A stretch of DNA of 64,000 nt from Bosea sp. ANAM02 (lineage in GTDB: Bacteria > Pseudomonadota > Alphaproteobacteria > Rhizobiales > Beijerinckiaceae). The notes under the pieces were generated by a model. That model saw nothing but the letters and a program-made list of their open reading frames with translations, was not told the origin of the DNA and searched no databases. The position numbers were made by a program, and so were the translations under genes. The DNA is taken from positions 4,182,001 to 4,246,000 of the forward strand of contig NZ_AP022848.1 of NCBI RefSeq assembly GCF_011764485.1, written 5' to 3'. This document shows, piece by piece, positions 61,491 to 64,000 of the stretch. The number at the start of each line of letters is the position of its first letter. The first letter of the stretch is position 1.

Positions 61491-61503
61491 CCTCTCCTGG
61501 GCA
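61491..61503 (+). repeat. Partial att site at the right end of island 2
   Basis: CCTCTCCTGGGCA matches the first 13 bases of the CCTCTCCTGGGCACCA tRNA 3' end; the following bases differ (GAACT instead of CCA). Confidence 0.6.
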
Positions 61504-61505
61504 GA

Positions 61506-61533
61506 ACTCTTTCTTCTTAGCAGGAGAAAGAGT
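61506..61533 (+). terminator. Hairpin just right of the island, probably the original tRNA-Leu terminator
   Basis: A 9-bp perfect stem ACTCTTTCT/AGAAAGAGT, extended by further pairs, begins 2 bases after the partial att. In the empty chromosome this would lie directly behind tRNA-Leu. Confidence 0.5.
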
Positions 61534-61698
61534 GTAATATTGACGAGGATTTGGCTGAGCTCGGCGCACATACCGAGCCATGCACGAAGATCCTGTTGAT
61601 ATCTGACCCCGCAGCTACCAGGGCGGGACTTCGCTGCAGCACGAAAGCTCCTCAGCCGTACACGGACTAGCCGAGCTTAGAGCGGCCTCCGGCTCCCG

Positions 61699-62238
61699 TC
61701 AGCGGCCGGCCAGCATCATCCTGCCGAGCGCGCCGGCCACCATTGCCTGCTCGGCCGGCGGCAGCATGGCGACGAGGCGCCGTTCGGTCTCGGCATGGTC
61801 GCGCATCGCCGGCTCGACCAGCAGGCGGCCCTTCTCCGTGAGCTCGACGATGACGCCGCGGCCGTCGGTCTCGTCGGCCATGCGGCGGACGTGGCCCGCC
61901 TTCTCCAGGCGTCGCAGCAGGTTCGAGAGGCCACCGGAGGTCAGGATCAGCGTGTCGAGCAGGGCCTTGGGCGACATTCGGTAAGGCGCGCCCTGCACGC
62001 GCAGCGTCGCCAGCACCGCGAAGCTCGGATATTTGAGCCTGTGCCGCGCAAGCGTCCGGTTGATCGCGGCCTGGAACACCTCGTTGAGATGGAGCAACCG
62101 ACCGACGATCGCCTTGCCCGAACAATCGACATCCGGGAATTCGCGTCGCCAGCGCTGCATGCCGGCGCCGACGCGGTCGGTCTGCCAGAGCGCGTCGGGC
62201 GTTTCGAAGGTCAGGTTTCGCGCGGCCTCGTTGCGCAT
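61699..62238 (-). CDS. MarR-family transcriptional regulator
   Basis: A 179-residue winged-helix regulator. The core is HRLKYPSFAVLATLRVQGAPYRMSPKALLDTLILTSGGLSNLLRRLEKAGHVRRMADETDGRGVIVELTEKGRLLVEPAM, with the DxRG wing typical of MarR. It is divergent from a PotD/PotA-type transporter; a 20-bp palindrome in the shared region is a likely binding site. Confidence 0.92.
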   Translation of the reverse strand: MRNEAARNLTFETPDALWQTDRVGAGMQRWRREFPDVDCSGKAIVGRLLHLNEVFQAAINRTLARHRLKYPSFAVLATLRVQGAPYRMSPKALLDTLILTSGGLSNLLRRLEKAGHVRRMADETDGRGVIVELTEKGRLLVEPAMRDHAETERRLVAMLPPAEQAMVAGALGRMMLAGR

Positions 62239-62318
62239 TCACATCCTCCAGGGCAGCCCTTTCCGACCACGCCGCAGCGCGCGATGCAAGCGGGCGCCAC
62301 TCCGTCGCGCCGCCAGAA

Positions 62319-62348
62319 TATCTTTCATTTATCTTTCTTGAAAGATAA
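62319..62348. promoter_or_regulatory. MarR-type operator
   Basis: A perfect palindrome TTATCTTTC-TT-GAAAGATAA (62,329-62,348), preceded by a further TATCTTTC half-site at 62,319-62,326. It lies 91 bp from the marR start and 169 bp from the transporter gene. Confidence 0.65.
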
Positions 62349-62435
62349 TTCGAGCCATGTCATGCTCCCTTCCGGCCGATGGGAGGGGAATTCCGTCGAC
62401 CAGGGAAAAGCCGCGCCGACAGCGGCGCGCCTTAA

Positions 62436-62488
62436 GAGCCTCAACAAAACCCGAAGGGGTTTCGACGCCGGGGTTTTGTTAGAGGCTC
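62436..62488 (+). promoter_or_regulatory. Long hairpin in the leader of the transporter operon
   Basis: GAGCCTCAACAAAACCC pairs with GGGTTTTGTT-A-GAGGCTC (17 bp with one bulged base) around an 18-base loop, ending 28 bp before the ATG at 62,517. It could attenuate transcription or hide the ribosome site; a small repeat element is the alternative. Confidence 0.5.
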
Positions 62489-62516
62489 CAAGGCCAACAG
62501 ACGGGGACCAGCAACC

Positions 62517-63542
62517 ATGCGCCAGATGTATCGTCATGCGACCGCCGCCGCCTTGCTCGGCGCCGCCTTCGCCTCCACCGCCCAGGCCGAGGAGCTCGTC
62601 GTGGGCTCCTTCGGCGGCTCCTTCGCCGAGAACGTCAAGGCCTGCCATGTCGCCGCCTTCGAGAAGGCGACGGGCGCGACGGTTTCCCTGAAGCTCGGCA
62701 ATTCCTCGCAGTTCGCCGCGGCTTTGCGCGCCACCGCCGGCAAGCCGGACATGGACATCGTCTATATCGACAACTCGCTGGCGGCGCAGACCGCCAACGA
62801 AAAGCTCAACGAGAAGATCGACCGCGCGAAGCTGAAGAATGCCGCGGACGTGATCCCGACCGCCTGGGGCAAGGACGACAACTATGTCGTCGCGATGGTG
62901 AGCGCGACGACGCTGGTCTACAATCCCAAGCTGGTGAAGACACCGCCGACCTCCTGGCTCGATATCGCCGACCCGGCCTATGCCGGCAAATACGCGATCG
63001 GCGACATCAGCGGCACCTCCGGCCTGCAGTTCCTGCTGGCGCTGAACAAGCTCAAGGGCGGCACGCTCGAGAATATCGACCCGGGCATCGAGGCGATCAA
63101 GCCGCTCGCGAAGGGCTCGGCCGTGCTCTACACCCAGGCCGACCAGCTCCTCTCCCTGTTCGAGCGCGGCGAGATCGCAATCGCGCCGTGGTATCCGGAC
63201 CGCGCCGGCGTCGCCATGGACAAGGGCCTGTCGCTCGCCGTCGCCTATCCGAAGGAAGGCGCGGTCGGCATCCTGCCGGCTGTCGTCCTGCCCAAGGGTT
63301 CGACCAAGACCGAGCTCGCCTACAAGTTCCTCGATCAGGTGCTCTCGGCCGAGGGCCAGGGCTGCTTCTCCGAGCGGGCCTATATCGGCGCGGTCAACAC
63401 CAAGGTGAAGCTCTCGGACAAGCTCAAGGGCATCGTGCCGAACGGCGAGAGCCTGGAGAAGGCCTGGTTCATCGATCCCGAGGTGATCGCCAGGAACAGC
63501 GCGACCTGGACGCGCCGCTGGCAGCGCGAAGTCGCCCGCTGA
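62517..63542 (+). CDS. ABC transporter substrate-binding protein (PotD/spermidine-putrescine type)
   Basis: A 341-residue periplasmic protein of solute-binding family 1/8. It has a signal peptide (HATAAALLGAAFASTAQA), ELVVGSFGGSFAENVKACHVAAFEKATGATV, MDIVYIDNSLAAQ and WYPDRAGVAMDKGLSLAVAYPKEG. Such proteins bind polyamines, thiamine-like compounds or other cations; the ligand is uncertain. The ATPase gene follows 30 bp downstream. Confidence 0.88.
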   Translation: MRQMYRHATAAALLGAAFASTAQAEELVVGSFGGSFAENVKACHVAAFEKATGATVSLKLGNSSQFAAALRATAGKPDMDIVYIDNSLAAQTANEKLNEKIDRAKLKNAADVIPTAWGKDDNYVVAMVSATTLVYNPKLVKTPPTSWLDIADPAYAGKYAIGDISGTSGLQFLLALNKLKGGTLENIDPGIEAIKPLAKGSAVLYTQADQLLSLFERGEIAIAPWYPDRAGVAMDKGLSLAVAYPKEGAVGILPAVVLPKGSTKTELAYKFLDQVLSAEGQGCFSERAYIGAVNTKVKLSDKLKGIVPNGESLEKAWFIDPEVIARNSATWTRRWQREVAR

Positions 63543-63572
63543 CCCCGCAGCGACGCCGGGAGAGGACGGGCA

Positions 63573-64000
63573 ATGGGCTCGCTGACCTTCGAAGGGCTGG
63601 GCAAGTCCTATGGCGAGGTGGAAGTCGTCAGGGACGTCTCCCTGACGATCGCCGAGGGCGAGTTCGTCTCGCTGCTCGGCCCTTCCGGCTGCGGCAAGAC
63701 CACGATCCTGCGCATGGTCGCAGGGCTCGTGGAACCAAGCCGCGGGCGTATCCTGATCGGTAGTGACGACGTCACCGCCCTGCCCCCGAACAAGCGGGGC
63801 TTGGGCCTCGTCTTCCAGTCCTATGCCCTGTTCCCGCATATGACCGTGTTCGAAAACGTCGCCTTCGGCCTGCGCCGCCGCAAGGTCGCCGGCGCCGAGC
63901 TCGACAAGCGCGTCAAGGAAGCACTCGGCATGGTCCGGCTCGCGGCCTTCGGCGAGCGCTATCCGCGCCAGCTCTCCGGCGGCCAGCAGCAGCGCGTCGC
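63573..64000 (+). CDS. ABC transporter ATP-binding protein (PotA type), 5' part
   Basis: The first 142 residues of an ATPase are in the window. They include Walker A (LLGPSGCGKTTILRMVAGL), the Q loop LVFQSYALFPHMTVFENVAFGL and the signature [13 protein letters not shown], where the window ends. The gene belongs with the preceding substrate-binding protein. Permease genes are expected downstream. Confidence 0.93.
   Translation, partial: MGSLTFEGLGKSYGEVEVVRDVSLTIAEGEFVSLLGPSGCGKTTILRMVAGLVEPSRGRILIGSDDVTALPPNKRGLGLVFQSYALFPHMTVFENVAFGLRRRKVAGAELDKRVKEALGMVRLAAFGERYPRQLSGGQQQRV

Larger units (their letters stand above)
45497..61503. mobile_element. Genomic island 2, prophage-derived, with a catabolic operon (16 kb)
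   Basis: It lies between the junction att and a 13-base partial copy (CCTCTCCTGGGCA) at 61,491. The left half has a broken integrase, phage-type control genes, an initiator-like gene and phage relics. The right half is an eight-gene catabolic operon with a LysR regulator, then an IS3 relic. The right boundary is less certain than that of island 1 because the repeat is short. Confidence 0.65.

Noticed and set aside
1..64000. CRISPR arrays, rRNA genes and known riboswitches
   Set aside because: No regularly spaced direct repeats of CRISPR type, no rRNA stretches and no recognisable riboswitch cores were seen on reading the window. The iteron-like repeats at 48,682 have irregular spacing and lie inside a gene.

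Overview
The window reads as high-GC chromosomal DNA of an alphaproteobacterium of the order Hyphomicrobiales, most likely a Bosea-like genus. This is inferred from gene content and order: the fabA-fabB-fabI operon divergent from an Irr-type Fur regulator, a DUF3309 protein, a Tim44-like protein, an extensin-family protein and an NDUFA9-like protein. No database search was possible.

Region 1 (1-29,860) is ordinary core chromosome. It starts inside glnD and continues with grpE, a TRIC-family channel, dapB-alkB, a Tim44-like protein, an extensin-like lipoprotein, mepA, an operon sppA-ihfB-lapA-ornithine cyclodeaminase-like gene, an Hsp70 relative, rpsA, lemA with an M48 protease, argG, the fatty-acid genes fabA, fabB and fabI with irr, a 2-hydroxyacid dehydrogenase, a HAD phosphatase and an NDUFA9-like protein, ending at tRNA-Leu(CAG). 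Palindromic REP-like repeats lie between genes, including a nested inverted repeat of about 125 bp per arm upstream of the Hsp70 gene. A small GIY-YIG nuclease gene is enclosed by about 62-bp inverted repeats.

Region 2 (29,861-45,496) is a genomic island in the 3' end of tRNA-Leu, bounded by exact 19-bp repeats. It carries a tyrosine integrase, an HTH protein, RNase HI, a compact protein with the three sequence motifs of family-A/T7-like single-subunit polymerases, a Zn-binding protein, a candidate ADP-ribosyltransferase-fold protein, a serine recombinase and a complete type I restriction-modification system (hsdM, hsdS, hsdR). The polymerase-like gene is split by an IS21-family element whose ends and 8-bp target duplication can be placed to the base. 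Removing the element restores a continuous frame.

Region 3 (45,497-about 61,503) is a second island stacked behind the first. It has a frameshifted integrase, a phage-type control region (repressor, Cro-like protein, and an initiator-like gene with internal iteron-like repeats), phage relics (terminase small subunit-like gene, broken capsid gene) and an eight-gene catabolic operon. That operon has a PLP enzyme, an amino-acid-type ABC transporter, an argininosuccinate-lyase-like enzyme, a FAD oxidoreductase and an SDR, and is divergent from a LysR regulator. An IS3 relic and a 13-bp remnant of the tRNA 3' end close it.

Region 4 (61,504-64,000) is chromosome again: a MarR regulator with a 20-bp palindrome beside it, facing a PotD/PotA-type ABC transporter that runs off the end of the window.
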